A stretch of DNA of 6,580 nucleotides from an uncultured Clostridia bacterium (GTDB lineage Bacteria; Bacillota; Clostridia; Peptostreptococcales; Anaerovoracaceae). The notes beneath the pieces were generated by a model that saw nothing but the letters and a program-made list of their open reading frames with translations, ran no database searches and was not told the DNA's origin. Location of the stretch: assembly GCA_934255435.1 (NCBI GenBank), contig CAKQNZ010000119.1, positions 1 through 6,580 on the forward strand, given 5' to 3'. A program made the translations under genes and the position numbers. Positions within the stretch are counted from its first letter, which is position 1, and every line of letters begins with the position of its first letter. This document shows, in pieces, positions 5,640 to 6,580 of this stretch.

Positions 5640-6518
5640 ATGATCAAAGGATCTATCGTAGCACTGATAACTCCGTTCTGTGAAGACGGAAGTGTGAACT
5701 ACAGTAAGCTCGAAGAGCTTGTGGAATGGCATATCCAGGAAGGCACAGACGGGATACTCGTACTTGGGACAACAGCAGAGACACCGACTCTCGAAGAAGA
5801 AGAGGAGGACCAGATCGTACGGACAGTAAAACGTAAAGCATCAGGACGTATCCCTGTTATAGCAGGAAGCGGTGGCAATAATACACAGCTGAGCATAGAC
5901 AAAAGCATAGCTTATCAGAATCTGGGAGCCGATGCACTGCTTGTGATAACTCCATATTACAATAAAACCAACAAAGAGGGACTGAAACAGCACTTCATTT
6001 CTGTTGCAGATGCTGTGGACATTCCGATTCTTGTTTACAATGTTCCGGGCAGGACCAATATGTCGGTGCCTTTTGACGTCATGGAGGAACTCAGCAGACA
6101 TAAAAATATCGCCGGTATCAAAGAAGCCAGCGGCAACATGTCCCTGGCTGCTAAATATTCAACGCTCATAAATGATGATTTCAATATATACAGCGGCAAC
6201 GACGACATAACAGTACCGATCATGTCAATGGGAGGAGCCGGCACGATATCAGTGCTTGCCAATATACTGCCCAAAGAGACTCATGAGATGGCTATGGCGT
6301 ACTGGAACGGAGATACAGAAAAAGCTGCACAGATGCAGAAATATTATCTTGATTTCATAAACCATCTGTTTATCGAAACAAATCCGATACCTGTCAAAGA
6401 AGCGATGAATATGGCAGGAATGAACGTCGGCGGATACAGGATGCCTCTGTATCCTATGGCAGATGAAAACAAAAAGAAGCTGGCTGAGTCGATGAAAGCG
6501 ATTGGCCTGCTGAAATAA
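5640..6518 (+). CDS. dapA: 4-hydroxy-tetrahydrodipicolinate synthase
   Basis: A 292-residue (beta/alpha)8-barrel class I aldolase that condenses pyruvate with aspartate-4-semialdehyde, the first committed step towards diaminopimelate and lysine. It is cytosolic and usually a homotetramer. Numbering matches the E. coli enzyme (also 292) through the active site: T44-T45 (GTTAE), Y106-Y107 (PYYNK), Y133 (YNVPGRT), R138, and the Schiff-base lysine K161 (GIKEASGN). The GTTGE motif has Ala at 46. The E. coli lysine-feedback positions H53, H56 and E84 are E53, E56 and L84 here, whereas N80 and Y106 are kept. This predicts weak or no lysine inhibition, as in many Gram-positive enzymes. The acidic run EEEEED (52-57) replaces the E. 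coli allosteric helix start. It lies between dapF and a probable dapB. The N-acetylneuraminate lyase family is unlikely given the motifs and neighbours. Confidence 0.96.
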   Translation: MIKGSIVALITPFCEDGSVNYSKLEELVEWHIQEGTDGILVLGTTAETPTLEEEEEDQIVRTVKRKASGRIPVIAGSGGNNTQLSIDKSIAYQNLGADALLVITPYYNKTNKEGLKQHFISVADAVDIPILVYNVPGRTNMSVPFDVMEELSRHKNIAGIKEASGNMSLAAKYSTLINDDFNIYSGNDDITVPIMSMGGAGTISVLANILPKETHEMAMAYWNGDTEKAAQMQKYYLDFINHLFIETNPIPVKEAMNMAGMNVGGYRMPLYPMADENKKKLAESMKAIGLLK

Positions 6519-6520
6519 CA

Positions 6521-6526
6521 AGGAGG
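6521..6526 (+). promoter_or_regulatory. Ribosome binding site of the gene at the right edge
   Basis: AGGAGG begins 3 nt after the dapA stop and lies 11 nt before the ATG at 6538. The spacing is a little long, but no other start codon is available nearby. No terminator separates dapA from this gene. Confidence 0.7.
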
Positions 6527-6537
6527 ACTTTTTATAA

Positions 6538-6580
6538 ATGAAAGTAATTATTCTCGGAGCCGGAGCAATGGGTAAAGTGC
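6538..6580 (+). CDS. dapB: Probable 4-hydroxy-tetrahydrodipicolinate reductase, 3'-truncated by window edge
   Basis: Only the first 14 codons are visible: MKVIILGAGAMGKV. This is a Rossmann-type first strand and nucleotide-binding turn of the form GxGxMGK, as at the N-terminus of DapB, which reduces the DapA product with NAD(P)H. The position directly after dapA, 19 nt from its stop with a strong Shine-Dalgarno, supports dapB. The fragment alone would also fit other NAD(P)-dependent oxidoreductases, so the name rests mainly on context. Confidence 0.6.
   Translation, partial: MKVIILGAGAMGKV

Noticed and set aside
1..6580. Mobile elements, CRISPR repeats, tRNA/rRNA genes or defence genes
   Set aside because: No direct or inverted repeats of the right size, no transposase/integrase motifs and no cloverleaf were seen; all coding space is taken by housekeeping genes.

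Overview
The window looks like chromosomal core DNA from a low-to-moderate GC Gram-positive bacterium, most likely an anaerobic Clostridia-class Bacillota. The grounds are strong AGGAGG-type Shine-Dalgarno sites, heavy use of ATA (Ile) and AGA/AGG (Arg) codons, a SpoVB/YtgP-type flippase near an HU gene and an RqcP (YabO) gene, and a dapF-dapA-(dapB) run. No genus can be fixed from the sequence. All genes are on the + strand and there are no gene-free stretches over 300 bases.

Left block (1-3983): the 3' part of a cardiolipin synthase (two HKD phospholipase D motifs; its N-terminus lies outside the window), then an MtaD/SAH-deaminase-like amidohydrolase, then a multi-spanning SpoVB/MurJ-like lipid-linked oligosaccharide flippase. 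Gaps are 20 nt and 2 nt, so this is probably one transcription unit. It may end at a weak AT-rich hairpin (about 3994-4029).

Middle block (3984-4752): a sigma-A-type promoter (TTGACA, 17 bp, GAAAAT) drives a structured leader and hup, the gene for the nucleoid protein HU. A strong intrinsic terminator (4421-4450) follows. Next comes rqcP, encoding the small S4-domain factor of bacterial ribosome-associated quality control. It ends in a second strong terminator whose 5' arm is built from its last codons. I see no promoter between the hup terminator and rqcP, so rqcP may depend on read-through.

Right block (4753-6580): a new promoter with an extended -10 (TGATATAAT) precedes dapF (diaminopimelate epimerase), dapA (4-hydroxy-tetrahydrodipicolinate synthase) and the first 14 codons of a gene that is probably dapB. 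These act in the diaminopimelate/lysine pathway that feeds peptidoglycan. There is no room for a lysine riboswitch, and DapA lacks the residues that make the E. coli enzyme lysine-sensitive.

I found no mobile element, CRISPR array, tRNA/rRNA gene, phage gene or novel multi-gene system. The points of interest are regulatory structures around hup and rqcP, unusual active-site residues in DapF, and a reshuffled spoVB-hup-rqcP neighbourhood.
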